This document shows, one piece after another, positions 7,852 to 20,619 of a stretch of 64,000 nt of DNA. Every line of letters starts with the position of its first letter. Position 1 is the stretch's first letter. The stretch is from Rhizobium sp. CF122 (lineage in GTDB: Bacteria; Pseudomonadota; Alphaproteobacteria; Rhizobiales; Rhizobiaceae): positions 62,001 through 126,000 of the forward strand of contig NZ_AKKA01000068.1 of assembly GCF_000282035.1 (NCBI RefSeq), written 5' to 3'. The position numbers were made by a program, and so were the translations under genes. The notes below the pieces were generated by a model. The model ran no database searches, was not told the origin of the DNA, and was given only the letters and a program-made list of their open reading frames with translations.

Positions 7852-8007
7852 ATGCCCAACAAGATTACCATGATTAATGCTGTCTGGATGGTAATGATGA
7901 CCGGTATGCTTGCAGCGACAGTCGCGCTCTACGATCACAAAGTGGATGCGTCCAAGGTATATGGTCCCTATGCGTCGGTACGCGCGACGATAGCGAGCCA
8001 GTACTAA
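7852..8007 (+). CDS. 51-residue membrane protein, EcfG-controlled
   Basis: A 51-residue protein starting MPNKITMINAVWMVMM, with one transmembrane helix at about residues 8-27 and a short polar tail ending VRATIASQY. AAGGAAG lies 6 bases before the ATG. An EcfG-type promoter is located 46 bases upstream, so it should be induced in stationary phase and by osmotic, heat or oxidative stress. The next gene follows after 33 bases and is probably co-transcribed. No known family is recognised. Its tail VRATIASQY faintly recalls VRATGNVAF in the gene at 7541. Confidence 0.65.
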   Translation: MPNKITMINAVWMVMMTGMLAATVALYDHKVDASKVYGPYASVRATIASQY

Positions 8008-8040
8008 GGAACGTGAACGCAAAACCCAGGAGGATTGCTC

Positions 8041-8175
8041 ATGTTCACGATATTGACGGTGCTTACTGCCCTTATCAGTATCATGTTTGTCGTGTCCGTG
8101 GCTTCCACCATTTCAGCCCTTCGCCATGAAAGCAAAGAGGTAAAGAAGGTTGATGGAAAGCACAGCTGGTTCTAA
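8041..8175 (+). CDS. 44-residue membrane protein
   Basis: A 44-residue protein: residues 3-25 form a transmembrane helix (ILTVLTALISIMFVVSVAS), followed by a basic tail, HESKEVKKVDGKHSWF. The Shine-Dalgarno is a perfect AGGAGG seven bases before the ATG, which strongly supports translation. It follows the 51-residue gene by 33 bases and ends about 40 bases before a terminator, so the two make a small stress-controlled operon. Function unknown. Confidence 0.68.
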   Translation: MFTILTVLTALISIMFVVSVASTISALRHESKEVKKVDGKHSWF

Positions 8176-8214
8176 CCGCTGTCGCCATTCTGGGATCGAA
8201 AATTTCAGCCACTG

Positions 8215-8248
8215 AAGGCCGGATGAATTGAGTTCGTCCGGCCTTTTT
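8215..8248 (+). terminator. Rho-independent terminator of the small-protein operon
   Basis: AAGGCCGGA (8215-8223) pairs with TCCGGCCTT (8237-8245) around a 13-base loop and is followed by a T run. It lies downstream of the 44-residue gene and before the convergent GNAT gene. Confidence 0.8.
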
Positions 8249-8303
8249 CCTGCCCAAGGATGGTGCCAGCGATCCCTGTTCCACGATGTTTACGCGAGAC
8301 TTT

Positions 8304-8807
8304 CTAATCTTCGATGCGTCGCACCATGATGACGTCGTCGATCTCTCTGTTGTCATGCATAAAACCGCCGGGAATACGCCCGGCCTCATGGAAGCCTTCG
8401 CGTTCATAAAACCGTATGGCAGCCATATTCTCAGCGCTGACCGCGAGCTCCAGCTGTCGGATACCGTTCCCTCGCGCATAGCCCACCGTCGCATCCAGCA
8501 GTGACTTGGCGCAGCCGCCACCCCTTTCACAACGACGCACATAGACCATTATCAGCGTTGCGCGGTGCGCCATTCTACTGGCACGTTGTCGGCTTAGACC
8601 CATAATGCCAACAGGATCATCATGCCTGAAGGCCACGAATACCGGCCCGTCGATCAGCCGTTTGCGCCATTCTTCATCTGTGAGCGCCTCCCAGTCCTCG
8701 GCGCTGCTGGCAAAGGCAGCGGGCTCGAGCCGCAGCGCTTCCAGGCGAATACGCTGGAAAATGGCAACGTCATCAATACCGAGGATTCGGATCAATCTGC
8801 TCTCCAT
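8304..8807 (-). CDS. GNAT-family N-acetyltransferase
   Basis: A 167-residue protein with the GNAT fold: motif A at about residues 90-110 (VYVRRCERGGGCAKSLLDA, an acetyl-CoA pyrophosphate loop) and motif B with the YEREGFHEAGR signature near residue 138. The substrate cannot be predicted. It is convergent with the small-protein operon and lies just downstream of gyrA, separated by a bidirectional terminator, so it has its own promoter. Confidence 0.85.
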   Translation of the reverse strand: MESRLIRILGIDDVAIFQRIRLEALRLEPAAFASSAEDWEALTDEEWRKRLIDGPVFVAFRHDDPVGIMGLSRQRASRMAHRATLIMVYVRRCERGGGCAKSLLDATVGYARGNGIRQLELAVSAENMAAIRFYEREGFHEAGRIPGGFMHDNREIDDVIMVRRIED

Positions 8808-8868
8808 TCGACTCCAGCGCTACTATTCGAGATGGTTGAGGCAGCGCCTCTTGGTTTCCGACAAAAAG

Positions 8869-8897
8869 AAAACCGGGCAGCGGAACTGCCCGGTTTT
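8869..8897 (-). terminator. Terminator of gyrA
   Basis: A perfect 12-base stem (AAAACCGGGCAG at 8869-8880 with CTGCCCGGTTTT at 8886-8897) and a 5-base loop. Poly-A and poly-T flanks make it able to work in both directions; it sits just past the gyrA stop. Confidence 0.88.
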
Positions 8898-8918
8898 CAA
8901 GCTCAGAATAGCAACACA

Positions 8919-11702
<2,784 letters not shown>

Positions 11703-11927
11703 AACGGATCACGATCTCTTCTAGAATCACTTGAAGATTTATAGCGGAAAGGCTGTTCCTGCGCCAATTTTGGCAAGGGTTTTGAACAGTCTTTTGCGGT
11801 CTTATGAGGGCAATTTTGGCCTCAACGGCAACAATTTACGCCATCCAGAGAGCGGCATTTGCCAAATTGATTTCTCCGCATCACAATTGCCCAAAACCAA
11901 GCGTTCATATGGGCTCATGGAGAGACA

Positions 11928-12569
11928 ATGGCAAGCGCCGACCAACTGATCAACGCTTTCACGACGCTGCTTGTCACGATCGATCCGCCCGGCCTTGCGC
12001 CGATCTTTCTCGGGCTCACCACCGGCATGAGCCGCAGTCAGCGAAAGCAGGTGGCGATGCGCGGCACGATCATCGCCTTTGTCATTCTTGCCGTCTTCGC
12101 CCTGTTCGGGGCCAGTGTGCTGGGCGTGCTCGGCATCTCGATCGGAGCCTTCCGTATCGCCGGTGGTCTCCTCTTGTTCTGGATCGCTTTTGAAATGGTG
12201 TTCGAGAAGCGGCAGGACCGTAAGGAGAAGACCAGCACGCAGGCGATCACCGTCGATCACATCCACAATATTTCGGTCTTTCCGTTGGCGCTTCCCCTGA
12301 TCGCCGGTCCTGGCGCCATTTCGGCAACGATTCTGATTGCTGGGTCGATGCAGGGTTCACTCGAGCGTGCGCAATTGATCATCGTCATTGCATCAAGTTT
12401 GCTGCTGCTGTTTCTGGCGCTGCTGATTGCCGACCGGCTCGATCGCTTCCTCGGCGTTACGGGGCGCGCAATTCTGACCCGCCTTCTCGGCGTCATCCTG
12501 GCTGCGCTTGCCACGCAGTTCGTGGTCGATGGCTTGAAGTCAACGCTGGGGACGATGCCGGCTGGCTAG
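11928..12569 (+). CDS. MarC-family integral membrane protein
   Basis: A 213-residue protein with six predicted membrane helices in the MarC (UPF0056) arrangement: TLLVTIDPPGLAPIFLGLT near the N-terminus and FPLALPLIAGPGAISATILI in the middle, both family hallmarks. The ATG at 11928 has GGAGA upstream. Members were once linked to multiple antibiotic resistance but their function is unproven. It is divergent from gyrA across a 225-base gap that should hold both promoters. Confidence 0.92.
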   Translation: MASADQLINAFTTLLVTIDPPGLAPIFLGLTTGMSRSQRKQVAMRGTIIAFVILAVFALFGASVLGVLGISIGAFRIAGGLLLFWIAFEMVFEKRQDRKEKTSTQAITVDHIHNISVFPLALPLIAGPGAISATILIAGSMQGSLERAQLIIVIASSLLLLFLALLIADRLDRFLGVTGRAILTRLLGVILAALATQFVVDGLKSTLGTMPAG

Positions 12570-12628
12570 ATTGAGCTAGGGTTTCTCTTGCGGCAAATGC
12601 GAGTGCAGCGTCCCTTCGTACCTGCGTT

Positions 12629-13054
12629 CTATGCCTGCAGCAACCGCGTTTGAGCTTCCAAGATCGTTCCTCGGGGCGCCGCGGCGTTCTCAAATATCTG
12701 GTAGAGGAAGAGCTTTATTGCCTCGGCTTCACGGACGACAACTGGCTCTAGAGCCGGATCGCTGGCTGTCCATGCCCGCATGGTTGCAATTGATCTGCCG
12801 ACAGCACCGGATCTGCGCATCGCGGACGAGCTGAACAACTTGCTTTCAACGATATACCAGACGAAGATCCGGATCGCGATCGACCTCAGATGCGTCTCTT
12901 GCGCCCGGATCGATTTGAATTCGGCCCAGAGCCTCCGCAAATGATCTTCACTTAGGCGGTCGAGATCCAAACCGAGTTCCAATAAATCCTCGCTGACCAT
13001 TCGCCGTGCTGCGCTGGTCTTGAGCAACCCAAATTGGGAACCTATTTCTCTCAT
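12629..13054 (-). CDS. Hypothetical protein, 141 residues
   Basis: The predicted product is mostly helical and charged: SEDLLELGLDLDRLSEDHLRRLW at residues 21-43, a hydrophobic patch IAIRIFVWYIV near 60, and a helical C-terminus (REAEAIKLFLYQIFENAA). No family is recognised, and no clear Shine-Dalgarno precedes the ATG at 13054. Codon use looks coding and the frame is the only long one here. It lies convergent with marC. It could be an orphan gene, a decayed gene or a chance frame; the evidence favours the first only slightly. Confidence 0.45.
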   Translation of the reverse strand: MREIGSQFGLLKTSAARRMVSEDLLELGLDLDRLSEDHLRRLWAEFKSIRAQETHLRSIAIRIFVWYIVESKLFSSSAMRRSGAVGRSIATMRAWTASDPALEPVVVREAEAIKLFLYQIFENAAAPRGTILEAQTRLLQA

Positions 13055-13368
13055 GACACGAAATATCGTGCTAGCCCGTCAATTTGGAAACCCTGCCGCA
13101 CCTATCCTTTCGGAGAGGGAGACACTGCTACTTTGATTAGAATCTCTTACAATGCCTACGGTTTGTTAGCCAATTCGGCTAAGGCGCAGAAAATGGATCA
13201 CTTTGTTGCAGCAGCGAGACGCCACGTTGCGCGCGGACATTGCGTTTGTGCCCGCCCATTCCACCGTCTGACAGCAATGACAATTTCTGCGAGCGGAGGC
13301 GCATCTGGGCCTCTTAAGGCTGACGCGGCGGAAAGACCTGTGCGCCCCCGGCTCTGAGATCAAGAAAA

Positions 13369-13394
13369 GACGGCGCACTTTGCAGCGCGCCGTC
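13369..13394 (-). terminator. Terminator of ssb
   Basis: GACGGCGC (13369-13376) pairs with GCGCCGTC (13387-13394); on the minus strand a TTTTCTTG tract follows. It lies about 30 bases beyond the ssb stop. The rest of 13055-13423 shows no convincing gene on either strand. Confidence 0.8.
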
Positions 13395-13423
13395 GAGCTG
13401 ATGTCACCAAAGTTGCGCTGCGA

Positions 13424-13945
13424 TCAGAACGGGATATCGTCATCGAGATCGCGCGAGAAGTTTCCACCGCTACCGCCGCTGCTGCGACCAGTCGATTGCG
13501 AGGGCGCACCGTAGTCATCGCCGCCGCCGAAATCACCGCCGGCATTGCTGCCACGACCACCGCCAAAGCCGGAGCTTGCGCCCCCGCCCTCGCCGCGACC
13601 GTCGAGCATCGTCAGCGTCGAGTTAAAGCCCTGCAGAACGACTTCCGTCGAATAGCGGTCCTGGCCGTTTTGATCCTGCCACTTGCGGGTCTGCAGCGCG
13701 CCCTCGATGTAGAGCTTAGCACCCTTCTTCACATACTGCTCGACGACCTTGCAGAGGCCCTCATTGAAGACCACGACCGTATGCCATTCCGTCTTCTCGC
13801 GGCGTTCGCCGGAGTTGCGGTCACGCCAAGTCTCGGACGTTGCGATGCGAAGGTTGGCGATCGGCCGGCCATCCTGGGTCCGCCGGATTTCGGGGTCGGC
13901 GCCCACGTTTCCGATCAGAATTACCTTGTTTACGCTGCCAGCCAT
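13424..13945 (-). CDS. ssb: Single-stranded DNA-binding protein
   Basis: A 173-residue SSB. Residues 1-110 form the OB fold, beginning [21 protein letters not shown]. Residues 115-165 are the disordered Gly/Ser-rich linker ([17 protein letters not shown]). The last residues DDDIPF are the acidic tip that recruits RecO, PriA and other partners. It is divergent from uvrA, and the LexA box between them may also regulate ssb, as happens in E. coli. Confidence 0.97.
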   Translation of the reverse strand: MAGSVNKVILIGNVGADPEIRRTQDGRPIANLRIATSETWRDRNSGERREKTEWHTVVVFNEGLCKVVEQYVKKGAKLYIEGALQTRKWQDQNGQDRYSTEVVLQGFNSTLTMLDGRGEGGGASSGFGGGRGSNAGGDFGGGDDYGAPSQSTGRSSGGSGGNFSRDLDDDIPF

Positions 13946-14057
13946 ACTTTCACCTTACCTGCCGCCCTGCCCGGCGGCGCTTGAAACAATCGGTGCACCT
14001 TAAACCATAGAGCACCGGCGATGGGCGTCCATCACCAGTTCATCCACAAGGAATTTT

Positions 14058-14072
14058 GTTCTTTATTTGTTC
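14058..14072 (+). promoter_or_regulatory. LexA (SOS) box for uvrA, perhaps ssb
   Basis: GTTC at 14058-14061, seven bases, then GTTC at 14069-14072: an exact match to the alphaproteobacterial LexA operator GTTC-N7-GTTC. It lies 123 bases upstream of the uvrA ATG and 113 bases upstream of ssb in the divergent direction. Confidence 0.88.
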
Positions 14073-14194
14073 TAATTTATCCCTATGATCCTGTCAACCG
14101 AATCGAAAACCTTGCAGGGGACGGACATTCAGCCTCGACTCGCCAGCCGGCATCACTAAATAAGGGGCTTGTTCCAGCACAGAAGCAGAAGACG

Positions 14195-17119
14195 ATGAGC
14201 GAACTGAAGACGATTTCCATCCGCGGCGCGCGTGAGCACAATTTGAAGGGCATCGATCTCGATCTGCCGCGAAACAGGCTTATCGTCATGACCGGCCTTT
14301 CGGGGTCCGGAAAATCGTCGCTTGCCTTTGACACGATCTATGCCGAAGGGCAGCGGCGCTATGTCGAAAGCCTTTCGGCCTATGCGCGCCAGTTCCTTGA
14401 AATGATGCAGAAGCCCGACGTCGATCAGATCGACGGCTTGTCGCCAGCGATTTCGATCGAGCAGAAGACGACCTCGCGCAATCCACGCTCGACGGTCGGC
14501 ACGGTGACCGAAATCTACGACTATATGCGTCTGCTCTTTGCCCGCGTCGGTGTGCCTTATTCGCCTGCGACCGGGCTGCCGATCGAGAGCCAGACGGTCA
14601 GCCAGATGGTCGATCGCGTGCTGGAGTTCGGAGAAGGCACGCGTCTTTACATTCTCGCGCCGCTCGTGCGCGGGCGTAAGGGCGAATACAAGAAAGAACT
14701 CGCGGACCTGATGAAGAAGGGCTTCCAGCGCGTCAAGGTCGACGGTCAGTTCTACGAGATCGCGGACGTGCCGGCTCTCGACAAGAAGTACAAGCATGAC
14801 ATCGACGTCGTGGTCGACCGCATTGTCGTGCGACCGGATATGGCTTCGCGACTTGCCGACAGCTTCGAGACTTCGCTGAAGCTTGCCGACGGCTTGGCTG
14901 TCGCGGAATTCGCCGACAAGCCGCTGCCGCCGGAAGAAACCGCCGCCGGCGGCTCTGCCAACAAGTCGCTCAACGAAACGCATGAACGCGTTCTCTTTTC
15001 GGAAAAGTTCGCCTGCCCGGTGTCGGGCTTCACCATTCCTGAGATCGAGCCGCGGCTTTTTTCGTTCAACAATCCAGCCGGCGCCTGCCCGACCTGCGAC
15101 GGCCTTGGCGCCCAGCAGAAGATCGACGCCAACCTGATCGTGCCCGAACCCGAGCGCACGCTGCGCGACGGCGCCATTGCGCCATGGGCGAAGTCGACCT
15201 CGCCCTATTACAATCAGACGCTCGAAGCCCTCGGCAAGCATTACGGCTTCAAGCTCGGCGCCCGTTGGAACGATCTGTCCGATAAGGCCAAGGACGTCAT
15301 CTTGAATGGCACCGACGAGAAGATCGAATTCCATTATGCCGATGGTGCACGGTCCTATACCACGCACAAGAATTTCGAAGGCATCATCACCAATCTCGCG
15401 CGTCGCTGGAAAGAGACGGATTCCGCCTGGGCGCGCGAGGAAATCGAGCGCTTCATGTCGGCCGCGCCCTGCCCGTCTTGCGGCGGTTTCCGCCTGAAGC
15501 CCGAGGCGCTTGCCGTCAAGATCAATACGCTGCATATCGGCCAGGTGACCGATATGTCGATCCGCGTCGCCCGTGACTGGTTCGAGGTCCTGCCGCAGTC
15601 GCTGAGCGCCAAGCAGAACGAGATCGCGGTCCGCATACTCAAGGAGATCCGCGACCGCCTGCGCTTCCTCAATGACGTCGGCCTGGATTACCTCAGCCTG
15701 TCGCGAAACTCCGGCACCCTGTCGGGCGGTGAAAGTCAGCGTATCCGGTTGGCGTCACAGATTGGTTCCGGCCTGACCGGTGTATTGTATGTCCTCGACG
15801 AACCATCGATCGGCCTGCATCAGCGCGATAACGCCCGGTTGCTCGATACGCTGAAGCACCTTCGCGATATCGGCAATACCGTGATCGTGGTCGAGCATGA
15901 CGAGGACGCGATCTTGACCGCCGACGACGTCGTCGACATCGGTCCGGCGGCCGGCATCCATGGTGGCCAGGTGATTGCCCACGGCACACCGCAGGAGATC
16001 ATGGCAAACCCGAAGTCGCTGACCGGGAAATATCTGTCCGGCGAACTGGGCGTTCCGGTTCCCGACGAGCGACGCAAGCCCAAGAAGGGCAAGGAGATCA
16101 AGGTCGTCGGTGCCCGCGGCAACAATCTGAAGAATGTCACCGCCTCCATCCCGCTCGGGGTGTTTACGGCGGTCACCGGCGTATCCGGGGGCGGAAAGTC
16201 GACGTTCCTGATCGAGACGCTGTATAAATCGGCTGCGCGTCGCGTCATGGGCGCCCGCGAAATTCCGGCCGATCATGATCGCATCGACGGTTTCGAGCAT
16301 ATCGACAAGGTTATCGATATCGATCAGTCGCCGATCGGCCGCACGCCGCGCTCCAACCCGGCGACCTATACGGGGGCGTTCACCCCGATCCGCGACTGGT
16401 TTGCCGGCCTTCCGGAAGCGAAGGCGCGAGGCTATCAGCCCGGGCGTTTCTCGTTCAACGTCAAGGGCGGTCGATGCGAAGCCTGCCAGGGTGACGGCGT
16501 CATCAAGATCGAGATGCATTTCCTGCCTGACGTCTACGTCACCTGCGATGTCTGCCACGGCAAGCGCTACAACAGGGAGACGCTTGACGTTACGTTTAAG
16601 CACAAGTCGATTGCTGACGTGCTCGATATGACGGTAGAAGAAGGTGTCGATTTCTTCGCCGCCGTCCCGGCCGTGCGGGACAAGCTGCAAGCGTTGAAGG
16701 ATGTCGGCCTCGGTTACATCAAGGTCGGACAGCAAGCGAACACGCTGTCGGGTGGCGAGGCGCAGCGCGTCAAGCTGGCAAAGGAGCTGTCGAAGAGGTC
16801 GACAGGCCGCACGCTCTATATCCTGGACGAACCGACGACCGGTCTTCATTTCCACGACGTCGCCAAGCTTTTGGAAATGCTGCAGGAGCTGGTCAATCAG
16901 GGCAATTCGGTCGTCGTTATCGAGCACAATCTCGAGGTCATCAAGACTGCGGACTGGATTCTTGATTTCGGTCCGGAAGGCGGTGATGGCGGCGGCGAGA
17001 TCGTTGCCGTCGGCACGCCGGAAGCGATCGTCAAGGAGGAGCGATCCTATACCGGACACTTTCTGAAGGAGTTGCTTGAGCGGCGCCCTGCTCGAAAAGC
17101 TGTAGTGGCAGCCGAGTGA
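14195..17119 (+). CDS. uvrA: Excinuclease ABC subunit A
   Basis: A 974-residue damage-recognition ATPase of nucleotide excision repair. Two ABC modules are visible: Walker [14 protein letters not shown] near residue 35 and [13 protein letters not shown] near 665, with signature motifs [19 protein letters not shown] and [15 protein letters not shown]. Zinc-binding cysteine pairs are at CPTCDGLG (residue about 305) and CEACQGDG...CDVCHGKR (about 765-790). The start at 14195 gives the conserved [17 protein letters not shown]; a longer in-frame extension to 14021 would include the LexA box and is unlikely. A GNAT gene overlaps its stop. Confidence 0.98.
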   Translation: MSELKTISIRGAREHNLKGIDLDLPRNRLIVMTGLSGSGKSSLAFDTIYAEGQRRYVESLSAYARQFLEMMQKPDVDQIDGLSPAISIEQKTTSRNPRSTVGTVTEIYDYMRLLFARVGVPYSPATGLPIESQTVSQMVDRVLEFGEGTRLYILAPLVRGRKGEYKKELADLMKKGFQRVKVDGQFYEIADVPALDKKYKHDIDVVVDRIVVRPDMASRLADSFETSLKLADGLAVAEFADKPLPPEETAAGGSANKSLNETHERVLFSEKFACPVSGFTIPEIEPRLFSFNNPAGACPTCDGLGAQQKIDANLIVPEPERTLRDGAIAPWAKSTSPYYNQTLEALGKHYGFKLGARWNDLSDKAKDVILNGTDEKIEFHYADGARSYTTHKNFEGIITNLARRWKETDSAWAREEIERFMSAAPCPSCGGFRLKPEALAVKINTLHIGQVTDMSIRVARDWFEVLPQSLSAKQNEIAVRILKEIRDRLRFLNDVGLDYLSLSRNSGTLSGGESQRIRLASQIGSGLTGVLYVLDEPSIGLHQRDNARLLDTLKHLRDIGNTVIVVEHDEDAILTADDVVDIGPAAGIHGGQVIAHGTPQEIMANPKSLTGKYLSGELGVPVPDERRKPKKGKEIKVVGARGNNLKNVTASIPLGVFTAVTGVSGGGKSTFLIETLYKSAARRVMGAREIPADHDRIDGFEHIDKVIDIDQSPIGRTPRSNPATYTGAFTPIRDWFAGLPEAKARGYQPGRFSFNVKGGRCEACQGDGVIKIEMHFLPDVYVTCDVCHGKRYNRETLDVTFKHKSIADVLDMTVEEGVDFFAAVPAVRDKLQALKDVGLGYIKVGQQANTLSGGEAQRVKLAKELSKRSTGRTLYILDEPTTGLHFHDVAKLLEMLQELVNQGNSVVVIEHNLEVIKTADWILDFGPEGGDGGGEIVAVGTPEAIVKEERSYTGHFLKELLERRPARKAVVAAE

Positions 17120-17580
17120 TGCTGAGAGCGGCGTCGCTCGATGATCTGCAGGCGGTCGGAGTGCTGACCGCCGAAGCCTATGCTCCGTACACGCGTCTCC
17201 TCGGGCGTCCACCGATCCCGGTCAGCGAGAATTACGCACCGCGCATTGGTCGCGGTGAGGTCTGGTTGCGGGAAGTGCAAGGCGAGCTTGCAGGGTTAGC
17301 CGTCGTCGAGCGGCACCCAGACCATATGATGCTCTTCAGCATGGCCGTCGCCCCGAGATTCCAGGGTGCCGGCCACGGTGTTGCCATTCTGCGATGGGCG
17401 GAAGAGACGGCGCGGGAATGGGGGCTTCCGGAAGTTCGTCTCTACACAAATGCGCGCATGGAACGGAATATTGCGCTCTACCGCGCGTTTGGCTTTCAGG
17501 AAACGGGTCGCCGGGAGCATCCGCATTGGCCAGGATGGGTGATCGTCGATATGGCAAAGCAAGTCAGCGTACAGATGTAA
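17116..17580 (+). CDS. GNAT-family N-acetyltransferase
   Basis: A 154-residue acetyltransferase. Motif A is [21 protein letters not shown] at about residues 75-95, and motif B is [19 protein letters not shown] near 125. The GTG at 17116 or the ATG at 17119 both overlap the uvrA stop codon, so expression is coupled to uvrA and hence to the SOS response. Substrate unknown. Confidence 0.88.
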   Translation: MMLRAASLDDLQAVGVLTAEAYAPYTRLLGRPPIPVSENYAPRIGRGEVWLREVQGELAGLAVVERHPDHMMLFSMAVAPRFQGAGHGVAILRWAEETAREWGLPEVRLYTNARMERNIALYRAFGFQETGRREHPHWPGWVIVDMAKQVSVQM

Positions 17581-17595
17581 TCAGAGGAGGAAGAA

Positions 17596-18402
17596 ATGAC
17601 GAAATCCGGCAATATTCGCGTCGGCATCGGCGGCTGGACCTTCGAGGCATGGCGGGATCATTTCTACCCCGGGGACCTTAAGCAGAAAGACGAACTGCAT
17701 TATGCAAGCCGCAAGCTGAAAGTCATTGAGATCAACGGCACCTACTACAGCTCGCAGAAGCCGGAGACCTTCGCCAAATGGGCCGCGGATGTACCTGACG
17801 AGTTCATATTTTCGCTTAAGGCCAGTCGCTTTGTCACCAATCGCCGCGTGCTGACGGAAGCCGGCGAGTCGATGGAGCGCTTTCTGACCCAGGGTCTAAC
17901 TGAGCTCGGCCCTCACCTGGGGCCAATCCTCTGGCAGTTCGCGCCGACGAAGAAGTTCGATCCGGAGGACTTTGAAGGCTTTCTGAAGTTGCTGCCTAGC
18001 AAGCAGGATGGCTTGTCTCTGAAGCATGTCGTCGAGGTGCGTCACGACTCGTTCAAGGTGCCGGAATTCGTTGCGCTGCTTGCGAAGTATGGAGTCGCGC
18101 CTGTTTGCGCCGAGCATTTCGATTACCCGATGATCGCGGATGTGACGGCTGACTTCGTCTATGCCCGCCTCCAGAAGGGCTCGGACGACATCAGGACATG
18201 CTATTCGTCAAGCGATCTAAAGGCCTGGGCCAAGCGCCTCGAGACCTGGGCGGAGGGCAAGTTTCCAGACGATCTGCCGCTGATCGATGGCAGCCGCAAG
18301 GTCGCGGCGCAGCCGCGGGACGTTTTCGCCTTCATGATCCACGAAGGCAAGGTCAATGCGCCGTTCGGGGCTATGGCCCTACAGGAAGCGACGGCACAAT
18401 AG
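17596..18402 (+). CDS. DUF72 (YecE-like) protein
   Basis: A 268-residue TIM-barrel protein of the DUF72 family. Landmarks are the opening VGIGGWTFEAWRDHFYPG, EINGTYYSSQKPETFAKWA and FSLKASRFVTN. Family function is unproven; structure resembles sugar isomerases and endonucleases. A strong AGAGGAGGAAGAA precedes the ATG at 17596. It follows the GNAT gene by 15 bases, so uvrA-GNAT-DUF72 form a likely operon. Confidence 0.92.
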   Translation: MTKSGNIRVGIGGWTFEAWRDHFYPGDLKQKDELHYASRKLKVIEINGTYYSSQKPETFAKWAADVPDEFIFSLKASRFVTNRRVLTEAGESMERFLTQGLTELGPHLGPILWQFAPTKKFDPEDFEGFLKLLPSKQDGLSLKHVVEVRHDSFKVPEFVALLAKYGVAPVCAEHFDYPMIADVTADFVYARLQKGSDDIRTCYSSSDLKAWAKRLETWAEGKFPDDLPLIDGSRKVAAQPRDVFAFMIHEGKVNAPFGAMALQEATAQ

Positions 18403-18410
18403 CGCCGTTT

Positions 18411-19898
18411 CTAGAGTGGAAGAACATGCGTTGCCAGTTCTTCCGCGGTCAGCCCTTTGCCGGCCCGCACGCCAGCCTCTCCGTGCATGTAGACGCCGGC
18501 AGCCGCCGCTTCGAAAGCGGGAAAGCCTTGGGCCATCAGTGCTCCGATGATCCCGGCAAGGACGTCCCCGGAGCCAGCTGTCGCGAGCCAAACCGGGGCG
18601 TTCACGTTGATATAAGCTCTACCGTCAGGCGATGCGATGACGGTATCGGAGCCTTTGTAGACGATTGCGGCGTTCGCCCGCGCCGCTGCAGCCTGCGCCT
18701 TTTCGACCTTCCCCATGGCCGCATCGGCGGCGATATCGGGAAACAGTCGGCCGAACTCGCCTTCGTGTGGCGTAAGCACCAGCCGCGGCTTGCCGTAGAA
18801 CCTTGAAAACAGCTCGTCCGGGGCATCCTTGAACGAAGAAAGCCCGTCGGCGTCAAGCACCAGATGCCGCTTGGAAAGCGCTGCCACGAACCGGCGTGCC
18901 TTGTCACCGACGCCAAAACCGGGGCCAAGAACGAATGCCTGTAGCCGTTCGTCGCGGAGCCAATCGCGGAGCGCCGCCTCATTGTCGATCGCATGCAGCA
19001 TGATCGCCGTAAGGTGCGCCGCATTGGCGCCCAATGCGTCTTCTGGCGCGGCGATTGTCACAAGCCCTGCCCCGGCCTTCAACCCCGCCATCGCCGACAT
19101 CCGCGCAGCGCCGGTCCTGCTCGCTTCACCGGAGAAGACGACAAGGTGGCCACGCTTGTATTTGTGTGTTTCCAGTCCGCTCGCCGGCAGCAGATGTCGC
19201 CATCGTTCTGGCCTGTTCTCGGCGATCTGTTGCTTCTTCTCAGCGCGGACGATGCGGGCGGGTATGCCGATATCGAAGACCTCCAGTTCGCCGCAGAGCT
19301 CTCGCCCCGGCATCAAGAGATGACCGGGTTTCCGCGTCATGAAGGTCGCAGTCCGAGCCGCCACAAAGGCCGCTCCTCGGATGGCTCCGGTGCGACCGTC
19401 GACGCCGGATGGCAAGTCGACGGCAATCACCGGCACCCGCGCCTCCTTCACCCGTCCAATCACTTCGAAGACGTTCTCCGGAACATCGCGGGCAAGGCCG
19501 GCCCCGAACAGGGCATCGATAACCACATCGCCGTTGCGCGGCTGATACGTCTCAAGCGGCTGTGCGCGGGTCGGCGCCAGACTGTCCCTCGCGCGGGCGG
19601 CATCTCCCTTGAGCCTTTCCGGTTTGCCCAATTGGAATACGTCGACAGCGACACCGCTCTCAGCCAGCCGACGAGCTGCAACATAGCCGTCGCCCCCGTT
19701 ATTGCCAGGTCCACAAAGCACGGCCGCGCGAAGGGCCGTCGGAAAATCGCGCAGCAAAATGGCTGCTACGGCGGCCCCCGCCCGTTCCATAAGGGAATAG
19801 CTGTTGATACCGGACGCGGCTGCCGCCGCGTCAACAGCTGTCATGTCTTCCGGGGTAAGGAGCAACTCGGAGATTCCTTCGGTCATCACCGCATTCAA
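18411..19898 (-). CDS. nnr: Bifunctional NAD(P)H-hydrate epimerase / ADP-dependent dehydratase
   Basis: A 495-residue fusion that repairs hydrated NADH and NADPH. Residues 1-215 form the YjeF_N epimerase domain, with GPGNNGGDGYVAARRL near residue 64. Residues about 235-490 form the ribokinase-like dehydratase domain, with VLTPHEGEFGRLF and the ATP/ADP loop GSGDVLAGIIGALMAQG near residue 448. Order and length match E. coli Nnr. It ends convergent with the DUF72 gene (8 bases apart) and is divergent from glnB. Confidence 0.95.
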   Translation of the reverse strand: MNAVMTEGISELLLTPEDMTAVDAAAAASGINSYSLMERAGAAVAAILLRDFPTALRAAVLCGPGNNGGDGYVAARRLAESGVAVDVFQLGKPERLKGDAARARDSLAPTRAQPLETYQPRNGDVVIDALFGAGLARDVPENVFEVIGRVKEARVPVIAVDLPSGVDGRTGAIRGAAFVAARTATFMTRKPGHLLMPGRELCGELEVFDIGIPARIVRAEKKQQIAENRPERWRHLLPASGLETHKYKRGHLVVFSGEASRTGAARMSAMAGLKAGAGLVTIAAPEDALGANAAHLTAIMLHAIDNEAALRDWLRDERLQAFVLGPGFGVGDKARRFVAALSKRHLVLDADGLSSFKDAPDELFSRFYGKPRLVLTPHEGEFGRLFPDIAADAAMGKVEKAQAAAARANAAIVYKGSDTVIASPDGRAYINVNAPVWLATAGSGDVLAGIIGALMAQGFPAFEAAAAGVYMHGEAGVRAGKGLTAEELATHVLPL

Positions 19899-20152
19899 TC
19901 AGAAATCGCCTAAATAACAACCGGTCGACTGATCTCTGCGCAGATCAAAAAATATGCAATTGCACAAACGAAAGGCTGGCTCAGTACTTTGTCGGGAATT
20001 ATTAGTGTGGGCAAATATTCCAGAAATTGGCTAGGATTTGCCTTCAGTGCGTCGATTTTCGAATGTTTCTATCCAAAAAAACGCGAAAACCGCTGATGTT
20101 GCGCACTTTTTCGCACGGTTGGCGGTGTTTTTCGAAAAATCGGCTTCCCAAC

Positions 20153-20168
20153 TGGCACGATAACTGCA
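20153..20168 (+). promoter_or_regulatory. Sigma54 (RpoN) promoter of glnB-glnA
   Basis: TGGCACGATAACTGCA has GG at 20154-20155 and GC at 20166-20167 with exactly 10 bases between them, the invariant feature of -24/-12 promoters. It lies about 60 bases before the glnB ATG. The rest of the 19899-20228 gap contains an imperfect inverted repeat TGCG...CGCA at 20100-20115, a possible NtrC site but one base short of the usual spacing. Nitrogen-limited expression follows from known glnBA control in rhizobia. Confidence 0.85.
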
Positions 20169-20174
20169 TCATGA

Positions 20175-20567
<393 letters not shown>

Positions 20568-20619
20568 CTTTTATCGCCTTCCGGCGAACCATCGTCATCT
20601 CAAATAAAGGAACTATTTA

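Noticed and set aside
13034..13357. Plus-strand frame of 107 codons between the orphan gene and ssb
   Set aside because: No ribosome binding site, it overlaps the start of the minus-strand orphan gene, and the composition (many Arg, Cys, His) is not protein-like.
14021..14194. In-frame N-terminal extension of UvrA
   Set aside because: It spans the LexA box and its sequence is not conserved-looking; the family start [17 protein letters not shown] begins at 14195.
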